A stretch of 64,000 bases of DNA. Origin: Streptomyces sp. HD (GTDB taxonomy: Bacteria; Actinomycetota; Actinomycetes; Streptomycetales; Streptomycetaceae). Of this stretch, positions 50,642 to 60,696 are shown one piece after another. The DNA is taken from positions 186,001-250,000 of the forward strand of contig NZ_JAQMYP010000004.1 of the NCBI RefSeq assembly GCF_028369295.1, in the 5' to 3' direction. The position numbers and the translations under genes were made by a program. Under the pieces are notes generated by a model. That model saw nothing but the letters and a program-made list of their open reading frames with translations, made no database searches and was not told the DNA's origin. Positions within the stretch are counted from its first letter, which is position 1. Every line of letters begins with the position of its first letter.

Positions 50642-50661
50642 ATAACAGCAACACCGTATCC
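50642..50661. promoter_or_regulatory. Autoregulatory TetR site
   Basis: ATAACAGCAACACCGTATCC lies 28 bases upstream of the GTG at 50614. It matches 17 of 20 bases with 47032-47051. Both have weak AAC(A/G)G...(C/G)(C/T)GTA symmetry. Confidence 0.55.
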
Positions 50662-50729
50662 GCTTTGGAGATCGCCGATTGGGCGTGGACCGCCGGGAAC
50701 ACCGCAGTTACGGCTCAGGCACCACAACG

Positions 50730-51060
50730 CTGCAAGTCACAGGCGCGTCTGCGATATGAGGCCCGGTCGTGCCACAGGTGCATGTCGCCGACCATGATGA
50801 CGTGGCTGCGGACGCGGGTGATGGCGACGTTTCAGAGGTTGAGCTAGCCGTAGACCAAGCCGATCGCGCCCTCGTACATACCTTCACCGGCGACGAGTGA
50901 GGAGACCATGACGGCGCACTCACCGCCCTGGAAGGTGTGCACGATGCCGACGCGCACGCATTGCCGACCGTATTGCCTCAGTTTCGCGCGGAGTTCGTCG
51001 GCTTGGGGCGTGAAGAGGCTGACCACACCGATCGTGGCTTCGTCCAAAGCTTCCGGCGGA
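50730..51060 (-). pseudogene. AAA/helicase protein, C-terminal remnant
   Basis: On this strand IGVVSLFTPQADELRAKL, then VHTFQGGECAVMVSSLV, EGAIGLVYG, a stop (50844), and LNLWNVAITRVRSHVIMVGD, resemble the C-terminal motifs of superfamily 1 helicases (the Q-G-x-E and V-A-x-T-R-A motifs). The nonsense codon and missing N-terminus show decay. Confidence 0.6.
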
Positions 51061-51145
51061 CAGGTGGTCCAGCCGGCTCAGCAGGGACTCACTGAAAGCG
51101 GTGCCAGCGCTGCAGGGAGACGCTGAGGCGGACCGTTCAACACCT

Positions 51146-52948
51146 TCATCCGCGCCTCTTGTCCCGTCCCGGCAGGAATTCCTGCACCTTCGCCTTGAAC
51201 CCCTGCCTGATCATGGACCCCCGATCCGCGTCCCCCTTCAGGATCGACTCCGCCGTCGCCTCCATCTGGTCCCACGTGGCGTGCGGCGGGATCGGCGGTA
51301 CGGCCGGGTCGGTGAGGAACTCGATCACCGCGGGGCCGTCCGCCTCCAGACCCGCGCGCCAGCCCGCCTCGACGTCCTCGGGCTTCTCCACGCGGACACC
51401 GGTCAGACCGAGTGAGCGGGCGAAGGCGGCGTACTGGACGTCGGGAATCTCCTGGGAGGGCAGGAAGGACGGGGCGCCCTCCATGGCGCGCATCTCCCAG
51501 GTGACCTGGTTGAGGTCGTGGTTGTTGAACACGCCCACGACCAGCCGAGGGTCGTCCCACTGGTCCTTGTACTTCGCGGCCGTGATCAGCTCCGCCAGCC
51601 CGTTCATCTGCATCGCCCCGTCCCCGACCAGCGCGATCGCCGGACGGTTCGGGTGGGCGAACTTGGCGCCGATCGCGTACGGCACCCCACAGCCCATCGT
51701 CGCCAGCGTCCCGGACAGTGACGCGCGCATGCCGGGCCGCATCGTCAGATGGCGGGCGTACCAGTTCGCCGCCGACCCCGAGTCGGAGCTGATCAGTGCG
51801 TTGTCGGGGAGCAGCGGGTCCAGTACGCGGGTGACGTACTCCGGGTTGATCGGGTCGGCCGCCAGGTTCGCGCGCCGCTCCATGACCTCGCGCCAGCGCG
51901 TCACGTTGTCGCACACCGTGTCGTACCACTCGCGACCGCGTTCCTCGGAGTCGATCAGCGGGATCAGCCGTTCCAGCGTCGCCCTCGCGTCGCCGACCAG
52001 ATTGACCTCGTACGGATACCGCATCCCGACCATGTGCGGATCGATGTCGATCTGCACACCCCGCGCCGAGCCGAAGTCCGGCAGGAACTGCGTGTACGGG
52101 AAGGACGACCCGATGGTCAGCAGGGTGTCGCAGTCCCGCATCAGCTCGTACGACGGGCGGGTGCCCAGCAGGCCGATCGCGCCGGTGACATACGGCAGTT
52201 CGTCGCTCAGGACGTCCTTGCCGAGCAGCGCCTTGGCCACGCCGGCGCCGAGGAGTTCGGCGATCCGCTCCACCTCGGCCCGCGCGCCGGACGCGCCCTG
52301 GCCGACCAGGATCGCCACCTTGTCACCGGTGTTGAGGATCTCCGCAGCCCGGCGCACCGAGTCGTCCGAGGGGAGCGCCGTCCAGCCGCTTCGGTCCAGG
52401 CTGGAGGGCACCATCTTGAACTCGTGGGTGGGGGCCGAGTAGTCGAGTTCCTGCACATCGCCGGGGATGATCACGGCCGTGGGGGCGCGGCGCGCGTAAG
52501 CGGTGCGGATCGCCCGGTCCAGGACGTTCGGCAGTTGCTCGGGGACCGTCACCGTCTCGACGAAATCCGAGGCCACGTCCTTGAACAGGGTGTGCAGATC
52601 CACCTCCTGCTGGTACGAGCCGCCCATCGCGGTGCGGTGCGTCTGGCCGACGATCGCCAGCACGGGGGCGTGGTCCAGCTTGGCGTCGTACAGGCCGTTG
52701 AGCAGGTGGATCGCGCCGGGTCCCGACGTCGCCGCGCACACTCCGAGACGGCCGCCGTACTTGGCGTAGCCGACCGCCTGGAACGCGGACATCTCCTCGT
52801 GCCGGGACTGGACGAAACGAGGCTGGTTCTCGGCCCGGCCCCAGGCGGCGAGCAGACCGTTGATGCCGTCACCGGGATAACCGAAGACATGCTCCACACC
52901 CCATTCGCGCAGGCGCTGCAGGACGTGGTCGGCGACCTTGGTGCTCAT
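51146..52948 (-). CDS. Thiamine-diphosphate-dependent oxidase/decarboxylase (pyruvate oxidase-like)
   Basis: This 600-residue enzyme has the three-domain fold of acetolactate synthase/pyruvate oxidase. The N-terminal domain has RHEEMSAFQAVGYAKYGG with the catalytic glutamate. The middle domain has GQGASGARAEVERIAELLG. The C-terminal ThDP/Mg site has GDGAMQMNGLAELITAAKY and FNNHDLNQ (G-D-G...N-N). The pattern fits pyruvate oxidase (PoxB)-type enzymes, which make acetate or acetyl phosphate. It is preceded by a SigB-like promoter. Confidence 0.87.
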   Translation of the reverse strand: MSTKVADHVLQRLREWGVEHVFGYPGDGINGLLAAWGRAENQPRFVQSRHEEMSAFQAVGYAKYGGRLGVCAATSGPGAIHLLNGLYDAKLDHAPVLAIVGQTHRTAMGGSYQQEVDLHTLFKDVASDFVETVTVPEQLPNVLDRAIRTAYARRAPTAVIIPGDVQELDYSAPTHEFKMVPSSLDRSGWTALPSDDSVRRAAEILNTGDKVAILVGQGASGARAEVERIAELLGAGVAKALLGKDVLSDELPYVTGAIGLLGTRPSYELMRDCDTLLTIGSSFPYTQFLPDFGSARGVQIDIDPHMVGMRYPYEVNLVGDARATLERLIPLIDSEERGREWYDTVCDNVTRWREVMERRANLAADPINPEYVTRVLDPLLPDNALISSDSGSAANWYARHLTMRPGMRASLSGTLATMGCGVPYAIGAKFAHPNRPAIALVGDGAMQMNGLAELITAAKYKDQWDDPRLVVGVFNNHDLNQVTWEMRAMEGAPSFLPSQEIPDVQYAAFARSLGLTGVRVEKPEDVEAGWRAGLEADGPAVIEFLTDPAVPPIPPHATWDQMEATAESILKGDADRGSMIRQGFKAKVQEFLPGRDKRRG

Positions 52949-52994
52949 GCGGGGACCTCCTGGACTCCGGGGGACTGCGGGGCACCGCTACGAG

Positions 52995-53018
52995 TGACCC
53001 CGAGGGTGAGCGGAAAAC
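52995..53018 (-). promoter_or_regulatory. SigB-type promoter of the pyruvate-oxidase-like gene
   Basis: Leftward GTTT (53018-53015), 14 bases, GGGTCA (53000-52995), giving a leader of about 40 bases to the ATG at 52948. It is the same spacing and -10 variant as the promoter at 8937. Confidence 0.45.
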
Positions 53019-53192
53019 CCGCGCGGTGTTTGGGGAGCGGGGGTGAGGGCAGGCGAAGGACAGTGCTTCGGACAGGAGGCACGTCCGTGGGAACGGCGAT
53101 CGCCGGCCACGGGTGTGCCCGGTCCGGGGCACTTCCGCTTTCCCACGGTGACCGTCCAACCCAGAGCACAGCCAAGGGAGTTGCGACGCACC

Positions 53193-53984
53193 ATGCCCAC
53201 TTCAGTGAGCGCGAAGCACCACCCGCACGACGACGCCCCCGACACCGCCGAGGACTTCCGCAGGCTCGCCAGGCTGCCCGAGGGGCAGCAGCGCGACACG
53301 ATCCGCGAGAGGATCGTCGAGGCATGGCTGCCCATGGCCGACCGGCTCGCCGGACGGTTCCGCAGCCGTGGCGAGAGCTTCGAGGACCTGCGGCAGGTCG
53401 CCGCCCTCGGGCTGGTCAAGGCCGTCGACCGATACGACCCCGAGCGCGGCAACGCGTTCGAGAGCTATGCCGTGCCCACCATCACCGGTGAGATCAAGCG
53501 GCACTTCCGCGATCACATGTGGACGCTGCATGTGCCGCGCCGGGTGCAGGACCTGCGCAACCGGGTGCGGTTCGCCGTGCAGGACCTGCAGACCGTCTCC
53601 GGCCGCAGGCCGACCGAGGCCGAGATCGCCGAGCACGCGGAGATGAGTGAGGCCGACGTCCGGGTCGGCCTGGAGGCGCTGGAGAGTTTCACCGCCCTGT
53701 CGCTGGACGCGGAGTTGCCCGGCAGTGACGACGGGTATTCGTTGAGCGACGCGCTGGGCTCCACCGATCCCGCGCTGGACACGGTGGTCGACCGTGAGGC
53801 CGTCGCACCCCGGCTGGCGGCACTGCCCGAGCGTGAGCGGGCGATTCTGTACATGCGGTTCTTCGGGGACATGACGCAGAGCCGGATCGCGGAGCACTTG
53901 GGGATCTCGCAGATGCATGTTTCCCGGCTCATCAGCCGGTGCTGCAGCCGGGTGCGGGATCAGGTGCTGAGTGATGTGGCCTGA
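53193..53984 (+). CDS. RNA polymerase sigma factor, SigB/SigF family
   Basis: This 263-residue group 3 sigma factor has region 2 (FEDLRQVAALGLVKAVDRYD, then YAVPTITGEIKRHFRDH) at about residues 65-110, region 3 near 130-165, and region 4 HTH (MTQSRIAEHLGISQMHVSRL) near 240. SigB/SigF sigma factors drive general and osmotic stress or differentiation genes in Streptomyces. No anti-sigma factor gene is adjacent. The ATG at 53193 follows AAGGGAG; a longer start would read through non-coding-like DNA. It may read promoters of the GNNT-GGGTAC type found in this window. Confidence 0.92.
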   Translation: MPTSVSAKHHPHDDAPDTAEDFRRLARLPEGQQRDTIRERIVEAWLPMADRLAGRFRSRGESFEDLRQVAALGLVKAVDRYDPERGNAFESYAVPTITGEIKRHFRDHMWTLHVPRRVQDLRNRVRFAVQDLQTVSGRRPTEAEIAEHAEMSEADVRVGLEALESFTALSLDAELPGSDDGYSLSDALGSTDPALDTVVDREAVAPRLAALPERERAILYMRFFGDMTQSRIAEHLGISQMHVSRLISRCCSRVRDQVLSDVA

Positions 53985-54037
53985 GGGTCGGGTTTCGCCG
54001 TAGGGGGTGCGGGTGCGCTGCGGAGTGCGAGTCGTAT

Positions 54038-54066
54038 GGGGCTTGTCGCGCAGTTCCCCGCGCCCC
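54038..54066. terminator. Hairpin between convergent sigma and PAS-GAF genes
   Basis: GGGGC at 54038-54042 and GCCCC at 54062-54066 frame a C-rich loop, just before the stop of the leftward gene. The sequence is of the recurrent Streptomyces intergenic type and may stop transcription from both sides. It is weak as a thermodynamic stem. Confidence 0.4.
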
Positions 54067-55194
54067 TTAGCGTGTTGTTGTCGCCGCCAGTGAAATGTGG
54101 CGGGACATTGTGTCCATCGCCTTTGCCTCTGCCATGGAGAACGCTCGGCGGGCTCCGCATCTGAAAAGGGTCAGGGTGCCCTGCGCCTCGCCTTCGGTCA
54201 TCAGGGGAACGCACAGCAATGATGTGACGTTCGCCTGTATGAGGACGGGGGCACCCTCCTTGGTTCTGCCGAAGGCGTCCGGGTTCTCGGGGCGGATCTG
54301 CAGGGACGGGGAGCCGGTACGTGCCGTCTCCGTGACCAGGGGGCAGGTGGCAGGGTCCTGAGCCGTGAGCGCGGCCGCCTCCTTCCGGGAGGGGGCCAGC
54401 ACGGTCGTACGGGACAGCCGGGCGGTGCCCGTGTCGGCGACGACCCAGTCGGCGAAGCGGGTGTGCAGGATCCCGGCGGCCCGGCGGACGACTGCCTCGC
54501 GGTCGCCGCGCGGTGGGGTCAGGAGGGCCGTGGTCATCTCCTCCTGGAGGTCCGTCAGCGCCGCGTGCAGGGTCGTCTCGGTGAGGTCGGGGACGCGGGC
54601 CGCCGGTCTGGCGGTCGGTGGCGGTGCCTCCGGTGCCCCCAGCGCGCCGGGCTGCAGCACCACCAGCACCGTGGTGTGCGGCTCCCCGCTCGGACGTACG
54701 GCGGTCAGGGTCGTGTGCACCGGGACCGACGGATGCTGCTGGAGGTGCACGGTGAGACTGCGGTCGCCCTCGCCGCGTGCCACGGCCGCCGCCTGGGTAC
54801 GGAACGCCGCCCGGTCGGCGTGGGCGAGGAAACCGGTCAGCGGCCGGCCCGTCGCATAGCCCGCCCGGACACCCGTGAACGACGTCGCCGCGAAGTTCAG
54901 CCGGCGCACCACCGTCTCCCGGTCCACCAGCGCCACCGGCAGCGGAAACCGCTGGAACACGCCGCGCAGCAGGTGATGCTCCTGACGGTCGGCGGAACTC
55001 GTGCGGGGCTGCCCGCCTGAGGACAACTGCTCGTACCACGGCCACAACTGGTCCGCGACGTGGTCGAGTTCGAAGATGGCCGCGTCCAGGACGGTCGGCA
55101 GGTCCCCTTCCGAAACGGACCGCGCCGCCTTCAGCTCTGCGACACGGCGCACGAAATCCACGAGCTCTTCACCGAATTCATCGGTCTGCGCCAT
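54067..55194 (-). CDS. PAS-GAF domain sensory protein
   Basis: This 375-residue cytoplasmic protein has an N-terminal helical region and a PAS-like domain (about residues 75-180; FPLPVALVDRETVVRRLNFA and ARAEG-like VARGEGDRSLTVHLQQ). The C-terminal GAF domain (about 215-370) contains ADWVVADTGTARLSRTTV and LCVPLMTEGEAQGTLTLF. It has no kinase or output domain. Such proteins form partner complexes with anti-anti-sigma or phosphatase systems in Streptomyces, but no partner is visible here. It converges on the sigma gene. Confidence 0.75.
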   Translation of the reverse strand: MAQTDEFGEELVDFVRRVAELKAARSVSEGDLPTVLDAAIFELDHVADQLWPWYEQLSSGGQPRTSSADRQEHHLLRGVFQRFPLPVALVDRETVVRRLNFAATSFTGVRAGYATGRPLTGFLAHADRAAFRTQAAAVARGEGDRSLTVHLQQHPSVPVHTTLTAVRPSGEPHTTVLVVLQPGALGAPEAPPPTARPAARVPDLTETTLHAALTDLQEEMTTALLTPPRGDREAVVRRAAGILHTRFADWVVADTGTARLSRTTVLAPSRKEAAALTAQDPATCPLVTETARTGSPSLQIRPENPDAFGRTKEGAPVLIQANVTSLLCVPLMTEGEAQGTLTLFRCGARRAFSMAEAKAMDTMSRHISLAATTTR

Positions 55195-55265
55195 GGCACG
55201 AACCTAGCTCCTGACAAGGCGTTCCGGGATGGCGGGGACCAACTGGCCCGACTTGTTCCCCCGTT

Positions 55266-55290
55266 GTTTTCCCCGCGCCGGACCGGGCAC
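55266..55290 (+). promoter_or_regulatory. Possible SigB-type promoter of the ANTAR gene
   Basis: GTTT-N15-GGGCAC, one mismatch from GGGTAC, ends 26 bases before the start at 55317. Weak on its own. Confidence 0.3.
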
Positions 55291-55316
55291 GCGCACCTAA
55301 TGAGGAGGAGTTGAGG

Positions 55317-56033
55317 ATGCCCGCTCATGAACAGGTGGACCGCTGGGGTGACGAGTCCGCCGTGGCCGCCCTTCCGGGGCGCAGGCTGTCCGAGTTGGCC
55401 GAACAGGCCGTGCGCTGCACCGCCGACTGCTGCGGTGCGAGCAGCATGGTGTCCGAGGCGGGAGCCGAACGGCCCGCCGCGGTCACTCATCCCGACCTCG
55501 CCGGGCTCGTCGGCGTGCAGTTGCGCTCCGGGGACGGGCCCATTCCGGACGCCCTGGAACGCGGCGAGCCCGTCGACTCGGCCGACCTGCTGTACGACGA
55601 GCGCTGGCCGCAGTACCGTGCCGTGGCGCTCGACTCGGGTGTGCGCTCCAGTGTCACGCTCCCGTTCCGCCGCTCCGGGCTCACCGTGACGCTCAGTCTC
55701 TACAGCTTCCGGCCCGGCACCCTGGAGAACGCCTCGCACGGGCCCGTGCACGCCCTGGGCGAATTCGCCGCGAGCTGCCTGGTCCGCGACCGCTCCTACC
55801 GCGCCGCGCTCACCGAGCTCGACCACCTCGGCACGGCCCTGCGCTCCCGGCCCGTCGTCGACCAGGCGTGCGGCATCGTCATGCACGTCCTCGGCTGCGA
55901 CGCCGACGCCGCCTTCGGCGTCCTGCGCCGCATCTCCCAGGGCACCAACCGCAAGCTGGCGGACGTCGCGTCCGGCGTGGTCAGCAGGCGGGGGCGGGGG
56001 CTGGAACGGGACTTGGCCGCGCTCATGAACTGA
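55317..56033 (+). CDS. GAF-ANTAR domain protein
   Basis: This 238-residue protein has an N-terminal GAF domain (about residues 25-150) and a C-terminal ANTAR domain (about 175-235; LRSRPVVDQACGIVMHVLGC and AAFGVLRRISQGTNRKLADV). ANTAR binds RNA hairpins to relieve termination or acts as a response-regulator output. With GAF in front it senses a small ligand. The ATG at 55317 follows an AGGAGGAG; a TTG two codons earlier is possible. It has no phosphoryl-receiver domain. Confidence 0.87.
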   Translation: MPAHEQVDRWGDESAVAALPGRRLSELAEQAVRCTADCCGASSMVSEAGAERPAAVTHPDLAGLVGVQLRSGDGPIPDALERGEPVDSADLLYDERWPQYRAVALDSGVRSSVTLPFRRSGLTVTLSLYSFRPGTLENASHGPVHALGEFAASCLVRDRSYRAALTELDHLGTALRSRPVVDQACGIVMHVLGCDADAAFGVLRRISQGTNRKLADVASGVVSRRGRGLERDLAALMN

Positions 56034-56102
56034 CGGGGTGAGTCGGGAAACCGGACTTGACGGGGCCGACTCTCGGCCAATTCCATTCGGAAATCCAACT
56101 CA

Positions 56103-56152
56103 CCTCGGGCCTGCTCGGCTCGGGCTTATTCGCCTCGGGCCTGCTCGGCTCG
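56103..56152. repeat. 20-bp direct repeat, 30-bp period
   Basis: The same 20 bases occur at 56103-56122 and 56133-56152 with no mismatch. They lie in the 267-base non-coding gap between the ANTAR gene and the secreted protein gene. No other gene-like content is visible there. Confidence 0.7.
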
Positions 56153-56300
56153 CTCGGCCCACCCCCGACGTCACCCACTCGGCCGCCCACGTCCCGCGAA
56201 TGGTGTCCGGCCGCGCGCGCCCTGACGCCGGGCGGGCTGTCATGGCTGCGGGGGCACGACCGCCGTACCCCCACAGCCGTCGGCCGAAGGAGTTCACCCC

Positions 56301-57317
56301 ATGCGCCGCACCGCCCGTGCCCTGACCGTCGCCGCCCTGGCGGGTGTCGTCCTGGGCTTCGCCGCCTCGGCCGCCCTGGGGGACCCGGCCGCGGAGGTCA
56401 GCCCCGGCAGCGTCGCCCCGGGCGGCAATGTCACCGTCTCGGTCACCTGCGACGCCCTCGACGCAGACGCGCCCGCAACCCTGGACGCCACGTCGCAGGC
56501 GTTCGAGGAGGGCACTGTCCGGCTGAAGCGGGTCTCCGGCAACGACGAAAAGGCCGCCGGACCCGCCTACGAAGGCACCGCGCGTGTCCCCCCGGCCGAG
56601 AACTTCGAGGGCGACCCGGACGCGGCCGGACCGGACTCCACGTGGACCGTCGACGGCACCTGCCCGGCGGCGGGCGGCGGGGAGGGCAAGGAGTGGAGCG
56701 CGACCTTCACTGTGGCCCGTGAGAACGGCTCCGGCGGTGGCGGCAAGGGCAGCGGGGAGGGCGGCTCGGGCGGTGCCGGGGCGGCCGGCAAGGGCGGCGC
56801 TGACGGCGGCAAGGACGAGATGGGGGGTGACCAGGGCGGCTCCGGCGGTGGCGTGGGGGGCAGTACCGAAGGCGGCGGGATCGAGGAGGGCGGCACCGAA
56901 GGCGGCGGCATCGAAGGCGGCGGCATCGAAGGCGGCAGCCGTCCCTGCACCGAGGCCGACTCGGACTGGACCGGAGCCGATGAGTCCCAGGCTCACTCGG
57001 GCAAGTCCGAAGGCGGCGGGACCGGGTCCGACCGGGGCACGGCCGACGCCGACAAGACCGAGCCGAACGCGGAGGCGACCGAGCCGTACTGGGAGGCAAG
57101 CGGGCTCCACTCCGGCGGGAGCGACGCGTCCGGCAAGAGCGAGTCGCCCGAGCAGGACTGCGACAGCGCCGGCGCCGAGCACGGTGTGGAGGCCGGTGCG
57201 GGCGGTACCTTCACCGACTCAGTCCCCGCGCTGGTCGCCGGCGGCCTGCTGATCGCGGGCGCGTTCGGGGGCGCGATGTACCGGCTGCGCCGCAAGACGC
57301 CCACCACGGAGGACTGA
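56301..57317 (+). CDS. Secreted or wall-associated protein with Gly-rich linker and C-terminal anchor
   Basis: This 338-residue protein starts with a Sec signal peptide (RRTARALTVAALAGVVLGFA, cleavage near ALG-DP at residue 27). A beta-rich domain follows (about residues 30-145; VSPGSVAPGGNVTVSVTC). Next is a Gly/Ser/Glu-rich low-complexity region (about 150-215) and a second charged, cysteine-containing part. The C-terminus has a hydrophobic segment (ALVAGGLLIAGAFGGAMYRL) followed by basic residues (RRK), as in membrane-anchored Streptomyces surface proteins. No LPXTG motif is visible. The function is unknown. Confidence 0.75.
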   Translation: MRRTARALTVAALAGVVLGFAASAALGDPAAEVSPGSVAPGGNVTVSVTCDALDADAPATLDATSQAFEEGTVRLKRVSGNDEKAAGPAYEGTARVPPAENFEGDPDAAGPDSTWTVDGTCPAAGGGEGKEWSATFTVARENGSGGGGKGSGEGGSGGAGAAGKGGADGGKDEMGGDQGGSGGGVGGSTEGGGIEEGGTEGGGIEGGGIEGGSRPCTEADSDWTGADESQAHSGKSEGGGTGSDRGTADADKTEPNAEATEPYWEASGLHSGGSDASGKSESPEQDCDSAGAEHGVEAGAGGTFTDSVPALVAGGLLIAGAFGGAMYRLRRKTPTTED

Positions 57318-57362
57318 TCCGTAGGGCCACCCCGGGAACAGGCGCAACCCGGGCGGCCAACC

Positions 57363-57386
57363 GTGTAATTGCGCCACGATGGGTAC
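57363..57386 (+). promoter_or_regulatory. SigB-type promoter of the PLP-fold/MBL operon
   Basis: GTGT-N14-GGGTAC matches the consensus in both halves. A transcript from here would have a leader of about 210 bases to the ATG at 57600 and would include the heptamer repeat. Confidence 0.5.
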
Positions 57387-57391
57387 GCACA

Positions 57392-57468
57392 GCGAAGGGC
57401 GAAGGGCGAAGGGCGAAGGGCGAAGGGCGCAGAGCGAAGAGCGAAGAGCGAAGGGTGCAGAGCGTGGG
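57392..57468. repeat. Heptanucleotide tandem repeat (GCGAAGG type)
   Basis: Eleven 7-bp units run from 57392; units 1 to 5 are exact GCGAAGG and the rest carry one or two changes. They lie in the leader of the downstream gene. Repeat number may vary between isolates. Confidence 0.85.
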
Positions 57469-57599
57469 GATACGCGACGTACCGTGCGGCTTCCGCACCG
57501 TGAACGCCTCAGTGCCCGCCCACGCAACGCCGCCCTCAGCCCTCACGGAGCACCGGACGACGACGAACCAGCACGGCACCAGGCACAGCGGAGGCACGG

Positions 57600-58843
57600 A
57601 TGCGCCGGACGGACCTCGAAGGCCATGGCCCCGTCCGCTACGGGCCGCCGCTCCCGGACGACGGGCTGCCCGTGCTGCCCGAGCTGGCCGCCGTGCTCGC
57701 CGCGGCCGCGGGCCGTGCCGAGAGCGAACCGATCGGCGGTGGCACCGCGCTCCTGGAGGCGGCCTGCGGCTACTGGGGCCGCCGCGGCCTGCCGACCGGG
57801 CCCGAGCGGGCGGTGGCCGCTCCCGGCGCCCCCGCGCTGCTGCTCGCGCTGACCTTCGCGCTAGGCGGCGACGTCCTCGTGCCTCGGCCCTGTGCCGCCT
57901 GGTGGGCGCCGTACGCACGCCTGCTGGGCAGACCCGTCTTCCATGTGGCGACACCGGCCGAGTGCGGTGGGGTGCCGGATCCGTACGCCCTGCTGGAGAC
58001 CGTCCGCAGAGTACGCGCCGAGGGCGGTGATCCACGCCTGCTGGTGCTGTCCGTCGCCGACGATCCCACCGCCACCGTGGCCCCTCCCGAGGTGCTGCAC
58101 GAGACGCTGGAGGCCGCCAGCGGCGAGGGGCTGCACCTGGTCAGCGACGAGACCTGGCGCGACACCGTGCACGCCCCGCACGACACGGTGCTGGTCAGCC
58201 CCGCCGAGATGCTGCCCGAGCAGGTCACCGTCGTCACCGACCTGGCCGGGTCGCTGCTGCCGTCGGGCTGGCCGGCCGCGGTCGCCCGGTTCCCGCCGGG
58301 CGAGGCCGGAGACAGCCTGCACGCGCGCGTGCTCGACGTGCTCACCGCACTCGGCGCCCGTGTCGCAGGCCCCGTCGCCCTCGCGGCCGGGTACGCACTG
58401 GCGGAACCCGAGTCGGTGACCGCGCGGGTCTCCGCCGCCGTACGCCTGCACGCGCGCGTGGCCGCCGCCGCGCACGCCGCCGCCGTGGGAGCGGGCGCCC
58501 TGGCCCGGCCCCCGCAGGCCGGGCGCCATCTGTACGTCGACCTCGGCCCGCTGCGCGCCGGTCTGTCCGCGCACGACGTGGGCGATGCGCAGGACCTGGA
58601 GGAGTTCCTCGCCGCCCGGCTCGGCATGCCCGCGCCGGGCGGGCACCGCTTCGGCGACGACCTCGGGGCGCTGCGCGTGCGGCTGTCCACCGGACCGCTG
58701 CTGGAGGGCACCGACGAGGAGCGCGCGGAATGCATGAGTTCGCCCTCGCCGTTGGAACTGCCACAGGTGCAACGCGCGCTGATCCATCTGAAGTCGGTCT
58801 TCGACGATCTCCGCGACGACGCTCAGCGATGGGAGCCTCCGCG

Positions 58844-58847
<4 letters not shown>
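57600..58847 (+). CDS. PLP-dependent aminotransferase-fold protein lacking the catalytic lysine
   Basis: This 415-residue fold-type I protein has the usual order: a substrate-binding start, LVSDETWRDTVHAP with the aspartate that pairs with the pyridine nitrogen near residue 185, then the lysine region. Where active enzymes have S-K-x-x-x-x-x-G-x-R, this one reads AGSLLPSGWPAAVARF, with glycine at the lysine position and proline at the arginine position. It is therefore probably unable to form the internal aldimine and may be a regulator or a binding protein. GGAGG precedes the ATG. The stop overlaps the MBL start. Confidence 0.75.
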
Positions 58848-59980
<1,133 letters not shown>

Positions 59981-60009
59981 GGGTCAGACCCCGAGGGGCG
60001 CGGGGCCGT

Positions 60010-60033
60010 ATCGATATGCGGCTCCGCCGCGTG
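60010..60033. repeat. Inverted 24-bp repeat, copy 1 (mate at 62027-62050)
   Basis: This 24-bp sequence (starts GTATCGATATGC) is the perfect inverse of 62027-62050. The GC-rich sequence next to it is also related to the other copy. The pair flanks the DedA, MBL and unknown genes. Confidence 0.8.
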
Positions 60034-60075
60034 GGCGCGAGCAACCACACACCACCCGCACTCCGCAACAAGACG

Positions 60076-60696
60076 TCATCGGGCAGATCGAACCCGCTTC
60101 CAAAGGCTCGGCGCCACACTGATCACCAAGGTCAGCGCCACCGCAGCCACCACACCTTCCCACGGCTCCGGGAACAGCGAGCCCCCAAGAATCCCGATCA
60201 ACTGATACGTCACCGCCCACGCGAGGCAAGCGGGAAAGTTCCCACGGGCGAACCTCTGCATCGGCCACTTCGCCAGCAGACACGCCAGCATCACCGGCAG
60301 CCGCCCCGCAGGCACCAGCCGGGACAGCACCAGCACGGCAACACCGTGCGCGGCGAGCCTGTCCTGCGCCTGTGTGAGCCGCTCCTCCGGTGCCCGCGCG
60401 CGGATCGCCTCAAGCCAGCGCGAGCCGTTCTTCGAGCCCATGCCGCGCCGCCCCAGCCAGTACAGCGTCACATCGCCGAGAAACGCGGCCGTGGACGCCG
60501 TCACGAACACCAGCGCCAGCGAGAACGGCGCCGTCTGGTGAAACGCCACCACCGCCGCCGAACTCACCAGCGCCCCCGTCGGCACGACCGGCACCAGCGC
60601 CCCGATCAGCACCAGCAGGAACAGCGACGGATAGCCGATCGCCTGCTGCGTCGACTCCGGCGGAACCGTCGTCGCGGTGGCGGCCAGCAGCGTCAC
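60076..60696 (-). CDS. DedA family membrane protein
   Basis: This 206-residue inner membrane protein has about five hydrophobic segments and the DedA signature (FLGDVTLYWLGRRGMGSKNG near residue 80; LSRLVPAGRLPVMLACLLAK near 140). DedA proteins take part in membrane lipid (undecaprenyl phosphate/phosphatidylethanolamine) recycling and pH homeostasis. The GTG at 60696 overlaps the upstream MBL stop (GTGA), so the two are coupled. Confidence 0.88.
   Translation of the reverse strand: MTLLAATATTVPPESTQQAIGYPSLFLLVLIGALVPVVPTGALVSSAAVVAFHQTAPFSLALVFVTASTAAFLGDVTLYWLGRRGMGSKNGSRWLEAIRARAPEERLTQAQDRLAAHGVAVLVLSRLVPAGRLPVMLACLLAKWPMQRFARGNFPACLAWAVTYQLIGILGGSLFPEPWEGVVAAVALTLVISVAPSLWKRVRSAR

Noticed and set aside
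54001..54066. Possible ANTAR-bound or riboswitch RNA
   Set aside because: The sequence is a common Streptomyces intergenic repeat; no two-hexaloop hairpin pattern was found.
59989..60060. Small protein gene after the first MBL gene
   Set aside because: The frame is short, lacks a ribosome binding site and coincides with a dispersed intergenic repeat.
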